Source: Engraulis encrasicolus
Taxonomy: Eukaryota > Chordata > Actinopteri > Clupeiformes > Engraulidae
Length of the DNA stretch: 64,000 nt
Direction: 5' to 3'
NCBI RefSeq assembly: GCF_034702125.1
Contig: NC_085873.1
Location: 45,796,088-45,860,087, forward strand
This document shows, piece by piece, positions 36,098-48,368 of this stretch. The notes beneath the pieces are model-generated. The model was not told the origin of the DNA. It did no database searches and saw only the letters and a list, made by a program, of their open reading frames with translations. Position numbers and translations under genes: made by a program. Every line of letters begins with the position of its first letter. Position 1 is the first letter of the stretch.

Positions 36098-36912
36098 CAC
36101 ACAGAGGACTGAATGCCCTTCAGAGGGCAATTTGACATGTCTCCAAAAACAAATCAGTAACTCTGTGAGTTTTTGTCATTGAAACATATAAGTCACACCA
36201 TTAGAAACCTCAGACCTTCCAGATTTCAAATATATATATATATAAAATAAATTATATAGCTGGCCCAATTTAAAGAAAGTGAAAAGAAATCTTCGCATAT
36301 TCTGTACTCTCTGCCTGTAGCAGCCACACCTATAGCTATACACATGTAAAGTACCGGTGCTTGAGTGGCTATTCAGAGGTGACAACACGCCCCTTTCAGC
36401 TAGGCAAAACACAGTGTCCTGCCACAGGACAAAGAGAGTGACAGGGGGGTGTGCTATCAGAGCACATGGAGATTGACAGGGGGGTGTGGGTCATTAGAGG
36501 TTTTTCACACCTATCTCATTAGTATTCAAATGAAACAAGCAGTGGCATGCATTTTGTATAAAAACAACAAAACATTTCTAAATGCCCTTTTTACTTTTAT
36601 GCAGCCAACACATTTGTTTACAAGATTCAAACTTCAAAAGTCTTGGCTTGATATATTTATTGTGTGTCTTCTTGCACTTTTTGAAGACCTCTGAAACCTG
36701 TTTTTTTGTACAGTTGTGTTTATACTCAATTTAAATAAAACATGTTTGTATGACATCCAATTTTCTTTCAGATTATTTCTTGTCAGGCTTTTCAGAATAC
36801 AACCATATATTCCACTTTTGCATAGATGCTTACTGTTAGTTGAAAATACTTGAAAATGTCAGGGTGGTGCAAGCAGCCTAAAAGCCACTGAAAGGCCTTA
36901 TCCCTCAGAGGG
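36098..36912. mobile_element. 815-bp TTAA insertion in the right palindrome arm
   Basis: TTAA at 36094-36097 and 36913-36916 flank the insert. Removing it makes the right arm collinear with the left arm near 35060-35070, so the boundaries are exact. The ends show imperfect inverted similarity (CAGAGGACTGAATGCCCTTC on the left; the reverse complement of the right is CTGAGGGATAAGGCCTTTC). It fits a non-autonomous piggyBac-like element. A short open frame at 36449-36694 has no recognisable domain. Confidence 0.75.
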
Positions 36913-37278
36913 TTAAATAGTCATTTTACTGTAATGTATCAGGTTATAGACATAATGGAACAAAGGCCACAAGTCTGAACAACTTGTATTTCAAATTTGA
37001 AAACAAAATATCAACATTTGTGTTTTCTACACCATTTTATATGTGGGTATCCCTAGGCGTTTTTGCAAAGTCCTATTTTTGGAGACCAAAATGTTGTTAT
37101 TTTCTTATATGCATTACAATTTTTCCCAGCACAATATTTCAGACTGCCAACATGTTTTTTATTGTTATTTGGTGTGCCCTTGAGACATCTGAATTGGTGG
37201 CTTGCTTTCATCAAAAAAATCCCACGGGACTTTATTTCGGTGAAAATGCTCCCTGACTACATCACTACCACACTCTTT

Positions 37279-37448
37279 GGGTATTTCTCAAAACCTAGTC
37301 TGCACACTTCCAAGTGTGCTTAGCCTAATTAGTCACGCCCAGTGATTGGATACTCCATAGAGTTCACCAAAGAGTATCGAATCACTGTGCTTGACTAATT
37401 AGGCTGAGTACACTTGGACGTGTGCAGACTAGGTTTTGAGAAATACCC
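37279..37448. mobile_element. Palindromic 170-bp MITE
   Basis: GGGTATTTCTCAAAACCTAG at the left and its reverse complement at the right continue as a nearly full-length palindrome (GTCTGCACAC, AAGTGT, TAGCCTAATTAGTCA), with only about 12-15 unpaired bases at the centre. Flanks are CTTT and TTCA, so the target duplication is ambiguous. Confidence 0.85.
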
Positions 37449-37464
37449 TTCAACTCAGCAGAAG

Positions 37465-38480
37465 TTCGTTGTGTGCAGTGTGCCCTTGTGTGCTGTGGAG
37501 AGCTGTGTCACAATGACAATGGGAGTTGGAGTTGTAGTGCTGTAGAAGGAGCACTTGTACACCAGTTGTCCTCTTCCTGGGGGCCACTAGATGGAGCTCT
37601 TGTACACCAGTTGGCTTCTTGGTGGCCGTCACCTTCATGGGTTCCTGCCACACTTCTGCATCTTTTCCCTGATGTCTCCTCCATGCAACTGTTTGCAATA
37701 CCACACCACTGCTCTTATACCACCATCGTGTACATACCACACAGTGACAGTTGACACAGTGACATGTCCAATTTTTGAAATGAGATATTGAGATATTGAC
37801 CCTGATCCTCTTTGGCATGTGGCAGGCCACTGGGCAGTCATGGGTAATCGGTTAGGGCGTCAGACTTGTAGCCCAAAGGTTGCCGGTTCAACTGCCGACC
37901 CGCCAGGTAGGTGGGGGGAGTGATTAACCAGTGCTCTCCCCCATCTTCCTCCATGACTGAGGTACCCTGAGCATGGTATCGTCCTGCCGCACTGCTCCCC
38001 TTTGGAGCGCCATTGGGGGCTGGAAGGCAAGGCAGTTGTGTGCAGTGTGCCCTTGTGTGCTGTGGAGAGCTGTGCCACAATGACAATGAGAGTTGGAGTT
38101 GTAGTGCTGTAGAAGGAGCACTTGTACACCAGTTGTCCTCTTCCTAAGGGCCACTAGATGGAGCTCTTGTACACCAGTTGGCTTCTTTGTGGCCGTCACC
38201 TTTATGGGTCCCTGCCACACTTCTGCTTCTTTTCCCTGATGTCTCCTCCATGCAACTGTTTGCAATACCACACCACTGCTCTTATACCACCACCGTGCAC
38301 ATACCACCTTTCCTTTCATTGTTATTAATACTCTCCTTAACAAATCCTACAAACTGAACTCCCAACATAGCACTTCAATTAGAACTTCAATTTTCAATCT
38401 CCCTAGCCACAGCCTATGTGATATTCTAGGGTAATATTATATGTTGGTGTTTTCCTCTTGTACATGAATCGTTTGTATTG
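37465..38480. repeat. Local duplication: SINE tail plus R1, two copies
   Basis: The block from TTGTGTGCAGTGTGCCCTTG through CTGTAGAAGGAGCACTTG into R1 occurs at 37469-37745 and again at 38036-38310. The following phrase TTGACACAGTGACATGTCCA at 37750 recurs at 38933 (with GATATG). Copy 2 therefore looks like an internally deleted version of copy 3. The full SINE lies only in the second copy. Confidence 0.7.
37832..38105 (+). mobile_element. tRNA-derived SINE, third family
   Basis: The head reads GGGCAGTCATGGGTAATCGG (A-box region) and GGTTGCCGGTTCAACTGCC (B-box-like). The body has CTGAGGTACCCTGAGCATGG and CTGCTCCCCTTTGGAGCGCC, and the tail is CACAATGACAATGAGAGTTG. The tail alone recurs at 37507-37526. 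Confidence 0.7.
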
Positions 38481-39291
38481 AAGTTCAAAAAACAAAAAAC
38501 CTTGTGAAACACAATACACCAATCTTGATTTGTCACTTATTTTTCTGTGAATAAGACATACCATTGCTAAAAAAGATAATGACACAACCTATAGGATGCC
38601 CAAGGGAAAACCACCAGCCAGTGCCCAGTGAACACAATGACTAATGTCATCATTCAGGCCTTCAGTTTTTTTCCAATCGAAATGGTGTTGTTCACAGTAT
38701 GATAAAAGATAAAAACATCTTGAAATATTACTTACAGTGCACAACGTATCATGAAACAAATAAAACAAGCACAAATTGACAAATGAACCTTTGTATACTG
38801 TAATACCCTAAGTCATGCGCACTGCTGAAACTGCATTCACTGTATTTCAAAATCCATGACTTCATAGACAACATTTAATGTCAAAACTTTTGTTTATTTA
38901 CTGCAGTTTACACCCAATCATACAGACGAGTTGACACAGTGATATGTCCAATTTAAAATGAGATATTGCGATATTGACCACTGACCAAAATGACCACTGT
39001 CATTCTGGCTATAACAGATGTACTTTTTAGTAAAGGTTGTGTCTGGGTTTGATACTGATAGGTGAGAAGAGACATTAAAATAGTATCAGTAATGTGAATC
39101 ATGGTAGTAAGTGATGAAGACATTTAGACGTGACAGCATTTCTCAAGAATAACAGTCACACACATCATCTTTTTTTTAGCAGAATCATTTTACTAGTGAC
39201 CTAGGTGACTCAGTATTCTCAAATGTAAAATAAAAGGTAAAGTCAAGCCGTTTTTCCATCCCAACCCACTACCTCATTCTTCCACATTTTT
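38481..39291. other. Non-coding stretch
   Basis: No gene recognised. 38930-38985 matches 37747-37800. Confidence 0.4.
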
Positions 39292-39415
39292 CCCTTTTCT
39301 TCTTCCCTGTTCCTCTTCCTCTTCCTCTTCCTCTTCTTCTTCTTCTTCTTCTTCTTCTTCTTCTTCTTCTTCTTCTTCTTCTTCTTCTTCTTCTTCTTCT
39401 TCTTCTTCTTCTTCT
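39292..39415. repeat. (CTT)n trinucleotide repeat
   Basis: About 35 CTT/TTC units with a CTTCCT-rich left edge. The minus-strand frame would be poly-Lys, which is an artefact. Confidence 0.97.
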
Positions 39416-39481
39416 GTAGACATTCCGCTGTGGTGCAGTACACTAACTTAAGGTGGTTTACATGGCCATTTGGAGCCTGGG

Positions 39482-39911
39482 TAGGGTTGGGTATTGGCAA
39501 AGGGTTCACGATTCGATGCGCATCACGATACACATGCCACGATGCGATTCTATCACGATGCATTGCGATTCATGTACTACTGTGATGCATTGCGATATTT
39601 ACTTCTGTAAATGTGTAAAATACAGCTTATTTGTCAGTTGCTGTGTAGCTTTCTTAAGTCAGTTCATTCTATTTAAGCATTCTATCATCTGGGAGAGAGC
39701 TTACATCACAACAGAAATATTACCTATTCTCTACTGAACAAAATAACCCGTGGCAAATCGAATTTTAGCGTTATCAAATAATCAATTGTCATGAATCCAT
39801 GCAGTATATTGAGAAAATAAGTATCGCGATACCTTGTCATGAATCGATGCATTGTATCGTGAGAGTAAGTATCGTGATGCATCGATATGATGATTATTTT
39901 GCACACCCCTA
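39482..39911 (+). mobile_element. hAT-like MITE with TAGGGTTGGGTATTG end
   Basis: The 430-bp element has ends TAGGGTTGGGTAT and GCACACCCCTA. The flanks AGCCTGGG (39474-39481) and CTCCTGGG (39912-39919) match at 6 of 8 positions. The interior is full of CGATGCAT/ATCGTGATGC-type repeats, as in other fish copies of this kind. Confidence 0.7.
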
Positions 39912-39990
39912 CTCCTGGGTCATGTCTTGATCCTGCCCTGCTTCTCTCTCCTCATTATGTCCCGTTTCTGTCTTCATTGTCCTGTCCCAA

Positions 39991-40199
39991 TAATACAGGT
40001 CACACATTTTCATGGACCCCGAACTCTGCAGGAAAACCCGCAGCTGTCATTGAAACAGCATGAATTACTGCATTGCCACAGCTGTTTGAAAATGATCAAG
40101 CCATGTTTCCAATACAGGTCACACATTTTCATGGACCCCGAACTCTGCAGGAAAACCCGCAGCTGTCATTGAAACAGCATGAATTACTGCATTGCCACA
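39991..40199. repeat. ~120-bp tandem duplication
   Basis: AATACAGGTCACACATTTTC through CTGCATTGCCACA occurs at 39991-40080 and again at 40111-40199 with no substitution seen. This implies a very recent duplication, or possibly an assembly artefact. Confidence 0.9.
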
Positions 40200-41470
40200 T
40201 GGAGTAACTTGGGGAGACCCCAAACAGTTGTCCATCACTTCTACTTCTACCTAGTAGATAATTATACTCCTGCTCTCTGCTTTCACGACACACCACTACA
40301 TCATCTGCAAACATCATAGGCCTTGGTCATTCCCACGTCACGTCTGCTGTTGACCTCTTCAGTGCTGTGATTTTACTGTCAGAGATGTCAGACTGTGTTA
40401 AGTAACTGTAAAACATTAGTGCGTTGTAAATAGTTTTATCTCCAAAAAGCCCCCGTCTGCAATCTCAAGGTGGGATAGTCCAGAGGTCAAGCACTGCTCA
40501 GAGAGGAAAACTTGTCTTGTCTTGTCTTGTGTCTGTTTACTCCAAAAGTACAGTAGGTGAAGAAGCTGTTTCTAACACCGTTTCAGGAAGTACTGTGAAA
40601 TATTTTACCAACACCTCCCATTGCATTTATTTATGGACTGCATTTATGGACTGCATTTATATTGCGCTTTTCCACTCCTTCGAGAACTCAAAGCGCTTTA
40701 CATTGTATGCCTCACATTCACCCATTCACACTCACATACCGGTGGCCGTGGCTGCCACATGTTTGTATGAATAGAATAACTTACAGTAAAAAGTAGTAAA
40801 TGCATTTCAGAATTTAATTAAGGTAAATGCTAAATAGTGATCTCATTCCTGAGCATTTGATCCATTTTCAGGGTCCTGAATCTGAATATAAACTTCAGGA
40901 ACTCGGGTTTACAGTGTGGCCTGAATATTTTATTTGAGATTGAGGTCTGAGGTTATTTCAGTAATTTATTCATTGTTGTCAATAAATGTTCTGAATGGCA
41001 GTATAAACATGATAATAAATGTTCTTTCTTGTTGTTTTTTTCCACTCATTCACACCTCAGGCTATAAATAGTAAGTAGCACATTTCATTTGTGAAAGTTT
41101 CCCTTGGCTCTAGGCCAGGGGTTCCTAATGCCAAACTACTGTATAACAGCACATGTGTCTTTGTCTTCCTGAGGAAGGCTGTGTCAGTCACACGTGAGGA
41201 GTTTGAAGGGTGTGTAGCTGCCACCAGACGACTATGGCACGCACCCTTTCGTGAGGTCACTTCCTTTCCTGAGGGAATTCCCCACATACTTCGGCTTTTC
41301 CACTCTCCATTCTCAGAGCTGCCTCACCTAGCACTCAGTCAACAGCAGTGATTAGGATCAAAGTCTGCAGGGCCTGCTGACAGCTTTCGCCGGGCCTAGA
41401 AGTCTGAAATCTGAAAGACCGCCCCTCCTTCAATACATAGAATGCAATGAGGACCCGATTCTGAACCCAA
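40200..41470. other. Non-coding stretch with a possible dispersed-repeat fragment
   Basis: 40640-40755 (TATATTGCGCTTTTCCACTC, CAAAGCGCTTTACATTGTAT, CACATTCACCCATTCACACT) looks like a widespread fish repeat. A (CTTGT)4 tail-like run lies at 40506-40528. No gene recognised. Confidence 0.4.
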
Positions 41471-41478
41471 TCTCTCTC

Positions 41479-41740
41479 AGGTGCTGTTTCCACGTAGCAG
41501 GATATTTTTTTAGCAGGGTATTTTTTTCTCCTGTTGAGGTGTAAACGCAACATGTGGATCAAAATAAATCCTCCATTGTAACAAATGGGTTTCAGTTTCA
41601 GATATTTTTTTCTCCTGCTTTTTATACCTGGATTTTAAATATCTGCTACGTGGAAACGGAAGGCCAAAACCAATGCAAAACCAATGCAACCAGGAGAAAA
41701 AAAAATCCACATATAAAAATATCCAGCTACGTGGAAACAG
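41479..41740. mobile_element. MITE with AGGTGCTGTTTCCACGTAGC inverted ends
   Basis: The left terminus AGGTGCTGTTTCCACGTAGC recurs inverted at the right (GCTACGTGGAAACAGCACCT). The similarity continues inward through GGATATTTTT and TTTTTCTCCTG. The target duplication is ambiguous. Confidence 0.75.
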
Positions 41741-41797
41741 CACCTCAGGGAGAGAGTGGCTGGCGTTTCCCCCTGGGCCTGTCTGTAAGGATCACCT

Positions 41798-41888
41798 GCC
41801 ATGCGATTGCGCAAGCTTACATTCAGCAGTTCTGCAGTGCAATGAGCACCGGATGTGATTGCCATGCGATTGCGCAAGCTTACATTAT
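41798..41888. repeat. Two copies of a 27-bp phrase
   Basis: TGCCATGCGATTGCGCAAGC followed by TTACATT occurs at about 41799 and about 41861. Nothing else recognised around it. Confidence 0.8.
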
Positions 41889-42540
41889 GTGTAGGCCTAT
41901 TTGCAGAGGTTTTATAGGGGAGTCGTTGCAATGTTTGCCCACATTGCTATAAAAAAAATCTACTGACATGTCAACTGTAGGGGAAATGTGCTGTCTCAGA
42001 CCTAGTTAAGTAACTAGGCTATTTAATGTTTAGTTTAGATATCAGTACACAGAACTTACAATACAATGGTAACAATGGTTTACATTCAGAAACTCCACAT
42101 TATTGTCAGACTACTTAATGACAAAGAGATTGCAAAATAAAACGTCTACGTTGAACATCTTTGGTCTGAGTGATTTCCTTCATAATCTCTTGACTGATTC
42201 TTGAGTTAGCCTACCTATTGAAAACACGATTTATTTGTCCATTGCATCTTTTTGCCTGAAATTTGACACATGCCTGAATTCTATTTTTGTTCTGGGAGGC
42301 CCTTTCACAATGCGTCTTGTAGGAATGTGCCCAGTGTTTTTAACTTACTGAATCTATTTTTACCTCGCCCTCAGCAGAGGAGATGACATTGATTAGAGCA
42401 GGCTTCGCGACATCAAAGCTACTGAGTGAAACTGATATGATCGGGCTGTGTGTGTGTGTGTTGTGTGTGTGTGTGTGTGTTTGCGCGTGCGCGCGTGATG
42501 CAGACAGATAATAATTTGAATTTAATTTATGTGAGAAAGT
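41889..42540. other. Non-coding stretch with a (GT)n run
   Basis: A short GT/GCGC run lies at 42448-42497. No gene recognised. Confidence 0.4.
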
Positions 42541-42890
42541 TTTATTTATAAAACACATTTAAAACTTGGCAAACCTGACCAAAGTGCTATACATTGTCTA
42601 ACTAAAACAATAATGAAAAACAAACAAAAATTAAAGCATTTCAGCAGCATAATAAAGAAAATAGCAGCACAAGGCTATCAAGTATTCCAATAGATGAATA
42701 AAACTAGTGTTAATAAGCAAATAAGGGACATAACATGTGTTAAATGCAGAGATCTAAGAGGCAAAGGCTAAAATGAATAAAAGTGAGTTTTCAGTCTGGA
42801 TTTAAAAGTAGTGATGATAGTGGGATTTAGTTTGATGTCAGGGGAAAATCAGAGGTGTGGGGCTGCCACAGCAAATGCTTGGTCACAGTC
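42541..42890. repeat. Probable interspersed-repeat fragment
   Basis: TTTATTTATAAAACACATTT, CTGACCAAAGTGCTATACAT, AGTGAGTTTTCAGTCTGGAT and GGGGCTGCCACAGCAAATGC follow the order of a fish retroelement-like repeat that I have seen described, but I cannot name the family with certainty. Confidence 0.4.
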
Positions 42891-42902
42891 ACAGACCTAG
42901 AG

Positions 42903-43156
42903 CAGTGTTTCTCAAACTTTTTCAGACTGAGGACCACTTTGTCCCCCTAAATATGTTCAGGGACCACCTGTCAACTGAATTGACAGTTGATGGGTGCTAA
43001 ATTGACACTGTTAATTGCTAAAATGCTATGTTTAGCATTGTAATGATGTTACAAATATAGCTAGCTTGTCTTGGTAAAATAGAAATTCCCTCGCGGACCA
43101 CCTGAGCTCTGTCACAGACCACTAGTGGTCCCCAGACCACACTTTGAGAATCACTG
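42903..43156 (+). mobile_element. hAT-like MITE with CAGTGTTTCTCAAAC ends
   Basis: The 254-bp element has ends CAGTGTTTCTCAAACTTT and CACTTTGAGAATCACTG, with identical 8-bp flanks ACCTAGAG (42895-42902, 43157-43164). Confidence 0.9.
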
Positions 43157-43164
43157 ACCTAGAG

Positions 43165-43415
43165 GCAGCTACAGAGTATAATTTATTTTAATTATTTTAA
43201 CCTTTTTGGATGAGATGTGCCGCGAGATTGAAGGGAAAAAGTGTGCCTTGGCTCAAAAAATGTTGGGAAACACTGACCTAGAATATGAAAGTGAAGGGGA
43301 AAAAAATAATAGTACAGCTCAAACCATGTAAGGGGGCCCTTGGCTGGAGTATTCCGGTATATGAAGGCCTTGTCATGGTAACGTTTGGGAACCTCTGACC
43401 TAGGCGGTGAATGTA
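43165..43415. repeat. Two further hAT-type right ends next to ACCTAG
   Basis: TGTTGGGAAACACTG (to 43275) and GTTTGGGAACCTCTG (to 43398) are typical right ends, each followed by ACCTAGaa or ACCTAGgc, the same target as the preceding MITE. The left ends are not recognisable. Confidence 0.5.
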
Positions 43416-43429
43416 TAAAGAAAAGAGTA

Positions 43430-43944
43430 CCGGTCCCTAAATGGAGTACCGGTCCCAGTTGCAGCGACCGGTTCCAGTTTTCCTGACGCTTCGGCTTGAG
43501 GCAGCCTACTGCTCTGTGGCCGCCCTCACCAAAGTTAAAACAGTGAGTGCAACCTGGGAGGCTCTTTGCGAGGCAATTAGCACAGCCATATGACTTGGGT
43601 TTCTTTTGTTCTACTTGAGCGTTGCAGTGGTGGCAGGGCTCGGAGCTATGAGTCTGCTGTGGCCGTTGCAGTTGCTCAACCTTAGTCATTAACTGTGCTA
43701 CTTGTTCAGTTAGCTGCTGGAGTGCATTAGCCTTTGGTTGTTTATCGGGAGCATCTTCTTTGCACCACTGCCTTGTGCAGCTGCAACTTTGACCTCCACT
43801 AGCTCAGTGCTTTGCACGCTTACTTGTTTCTGTTTCATGTCTGGTCCCAGACGTCTCTGTCGCTCATTCTCCGTGCTTGTTATCTTCTATTTGTTATTTG
43901 TTTCAGAATTGTCTCATCAGACACACTGCTGTCAGAAAGCAATG
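43430..43944 (-). pseudogene. Retroelement gag-like gene, C-terminal part
   Basis: The minus strand encodes a coiled-coil stretch (ALQQLTEQVAQL...), then a cysteine-rich region (CHHC...YGCANCL...CTHC) and a CCHC-like knuckle CFNFGEGGHRAVGC, in which the second Cys of the usual CX2CX4HX4C is Phe. Upstream of this the frame changes at least twice between 43740 and 43944. It is the continuation of the gag-like frame at 46996-47857, separated from it by the hAT-like insertion. There is no protease or polymerase after the knuckle. A decayed retroelement; not host coding as far as I can see. Confidence 0.65.
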
Positions 43945-44866
43945 TTTTGAGTCAGGGGCGGAGTGGCCCACCTTTTCCCACCGGGAGAATTTTCCCCTTG
44001 GCGGCCCTCTTTTAAAAAAAAAAACAAAACAAAAAAACAAAGCGAACAACATGGTTTCCTAACCAAAAAGACAAAAGCCACGAAATCTGCAGTCGTACTA
44101 CATGTGGACATTAGTGTTGTCAAAATATCAACCTGAAGTGGAGAATTGTAGCCTACACCTTGATGAAATGCACAGCCAGTGGTGTAGTCTACGTAAAACG
44201 CAGGTATACGCACCCATTTCAAAATTTCAGGGATTACAGTATACCCACTTAAAATTGATTGATCCATTATTTACAATAGCACAAATATATACAGTAGACT
44301 ATACACACATCAAAAAATGCTCAAATATACAGTATACCCACTTCAAAAAGTAGACCTCACCACTGGAGCCATCATCACAGTCCAAAGCATTCATAGGCCT
44401 ACTAGGTTAGGCTACATCACGCTACTGTTCCATGCAAATGTGCACTCCACTGTCATTTTGACAGTTTGAAATTGAAATATCGTTTAAGGAAGACAGGATG
44501 AGCATGGGCACAAAGTTTTGAGTGTGGGGATTTTTAGAAGAGTGGGCTTACAAAATATAGTATAGTAGCCTATAGCTTACAAAAAGTCTGTCTACATTGT
44601 GCAATAAACCCACCATGCAGCAAATAAGCCAAACCTAGCTACTTCAAACCACAACCATAAGTCAACAAAATGTATAACCAAACGGTGTAGGCCTACCTTA
44701 AAACTGTCTTCTTCGTCGCAGCAAATGTCTTTGTTTCTTGCAATCACTCTACTTTAATCCACAGCTTAGGCTACACACCCAGCACTGGTCACATCAGAAT
44801 CTTGTGTGGTAATTATTTTGTTCCATTTCTTCAGACATAGGCTACATCCTAAATGTGCCACATATA

Positions 44867-46400
<1,534 letters not shown>

Positions 46401-46995
46401 TAAATGTATGATAATAATATTATTTCGACTATAAGGAGATATACTGACGGTCTAACAAATCAAAACAAAACCCATTGCTTCTGTTAGGCGCAGTTCTCTT
46501 CCTTACCACTTGGTGGAGTCTGTTCGTAACCCAAGTCAATAACCACAGAGCAAGTGAATCTGGACTGGAAAGACTGTAAACTGTAACAGTCGTGTGGAAA
46601 TCGGAAAATAAATCATAATTTATTAATATTTCCATCCTTTGGTAACCAATATACATATCACAGGTTCTTCAAATACTGAAAACGAAACTGTGTTACTAAG
46701 ATCTTGTAAACTTCCGCGATCTACGGTGTATGAAAATTATCAGTAGAGAAGGGGTGTGGCCAATTTACTGTTTGACACCGTCAGTGAGGTATTGCCGTCT
46801 GGTATGCGGTATAAATACTGGCTAGTCAGCTATGTTAAAATTGACAGGGAAGTGGAAAGTGGGAAGCCAGTGCTTATAAGTACAATGTCAAAACTTCAGG
46901 GCCGGTTAGGTATGTTATGTGGCCGCATTATTACATTTCACGGCCGCGGCCCACCGGGACAAGTCCCCGATCTCCCGACGGCCACTCCGCGCCTG

Positions 46996-47857
46996 TTTTA
47001 AGTTCTCTGCGTATGTCATTATGTTTGTGGCTAAGGCCTTGATATATGGTGTGCAAGAAAATGTCTTGAACTGTGATCGTATTGTACTTCACTTCTGTGT
47101 CAGCATGTTTTGAAGCAAAGAGGATCTTTTGTTTCAGGCCAATGACACGATACAGGAACTGTTGGGGGGTTTCACTATCATTTTGTTTCGTGCACATCAA
47201 CTCTTGGAAGAGCTCAGTGTTGCTTCGCCCACCTAAGTGGGACTGCAGGAAGCCCTTCAGCTCATCTATAGTCAAATCATCCTTGTGCATTAGCATGTCT
47301 TTGAAATGACCTGGTGTGATCACTCTGAGAACGCCTCTCAGTATTTCAGTCTCACTGAACCGGTCTTTAACTCCATCATCAATTTGTCTGCATATGTTAT
47401 TGTAGCTTAGGTCTGATTTCTGATCCCCGATCTGCCCACCTTGAACCTTGAACTCACGTCGTAGCATTGAGAGGGGCACGACTCGGTCATGTTTGTCATG
47501 TGTGTTTTGTTTGGGTTTATGTTGTTCAGGTGCATGTTTGTTGTCAGGTGGTAGTGTAGAATGTAATGGTGTAGAATGTGCTGGTGTAGGTGTGGGGTGT
47601 TGTAATGTGGGGTTGTTTATGTATTGTAGGATCCTGTTGCTAACCTCAGCGTAGCTAGAAAGCATTTTCTGTAGCTCAACTGTGTCAGTGTTCTGTGTGG
47701 TGGTGTCAGTGTGTGCGAGTGGTGGAATGGTGGTTAGTGAAGGGGTAGCTGGGCGAACCTCAGCTGTGTGGGTTATGTTAGTGTTAGGGACACTGGGCAC
47801 CAAATCATCAGCAACGGCATTCTCACCTAACTCTGGGGTTGACACTACACTATGCAC
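46996..47857 (-). pseudogene. Retroelement gag-like gene, N-terminal part
   Basis: From a Met at 47857 the minus strand is open for about 285 codons until the hAT-like copy B. It has a Thr/Pro-rich N-terminal region, then an all-helical gag-like segment (SYNNICRQIDDGVKDRFSE, TPGHFKDMLM, LTIDELKGFLQSHLGG, SETPQQFLYRVIGLKQ, IFLHTIYQGL). Together with the CCHC-like part at 43430-43944 it forms one gag-like gene of Ty3/retrovirus type, split by insertions. It could be a decayed retroelement or a dead domesticated gag. I cannot place its family further. Confidence 0.65.
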
Positions 47858-47868
47858 ATTATCTGCGA

Positions 47869-47960
47869 AACCCCGCTACTCCGAAACCCGAAACCAGGGG
47901 TGCATATCCCTACCCCCTTACCCTAACCCTAACCCCGTTCGGAGTGGCAGGGTTTTGGAA
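47869..47960. repeat. Short hairpin repeat with CCCTAACCCT centre
   Basis: GCGAAACCCCGCTACTCCGA and its approximate inverse CGGAGTGGCAGGGTTTTGG are arms of about 22 bp around a centre with three telomere-like CCCTAA units. It is probably a small MITE. Confidence 0.5.
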
Positions 47961-48368
47961 AGGAAAAACGTCCGCACTTGTGGGCGTCCCTAGCGACAAA
48001 AAACATTTAGCAACTTTCGCAACCTTTTGGTGAATCTGGCTGCTCGTCTTTAAAGTGACAAAAATCATTGTTCTCAACATAACTGTAGCTTTGCGCCGCT
48101 GCCAGAAGCATTTCTAACGGTGAATCAGTGCTGCAGATTAGCTCTGATCTGTAAAAATCCGCTAGCACTGTCTTCTTCTACTACAGACATAACCGTCCCC
48201 ACACGTTTTCTAGAGATTGCGTGCATGGTGCTGTGACATCATACGTAATGTCATGATGTCATCTGGTGACTTTAAGCGACTTTTCAGAGAGCCAATTGCG
48301 ACTTTCTGTGATTTTTAGCAGGACTGAGTCCACTGGAAAATCCATATTGGTTTTTCTCTTACAATGGC
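47961..48368. other. Non-coding interval
   Basis: Nothing recognised. Confidence 0.35.

Larger units (their letters stand above)
34740..37256. mobile_element. Large palindromic (fold-back) element enclosing a CXC-like ORF
   Basis: The left arm (34740-35368, about 630 bp) is matched in reverse complement by 35795-36097 plus 36917-37256. The right arm is interrupted by an 815-bp TTAA insertion. The arms are similar over their whole length, with scattered mismatches and small indels. The central 426 bp (35369-35794) is unique and contains most of a small cysteine-rich ORF. No target duplication was identified at the outer ends, so a transposon and a local inverted duplication are both possible. 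Confidence 0.75.

Noticed and set aside
36449..36694. 81-codon frame in the TTAA insertion
   Set aside because: No domain or codon bias, and it lies in a probable non-autonomous element.
47920..47937. Interstitial telomere repeat (CCCTAA)n
   Set aside because: Only about three units, within a small hairpin repeat; no evidence for a chromosome fusion or end.
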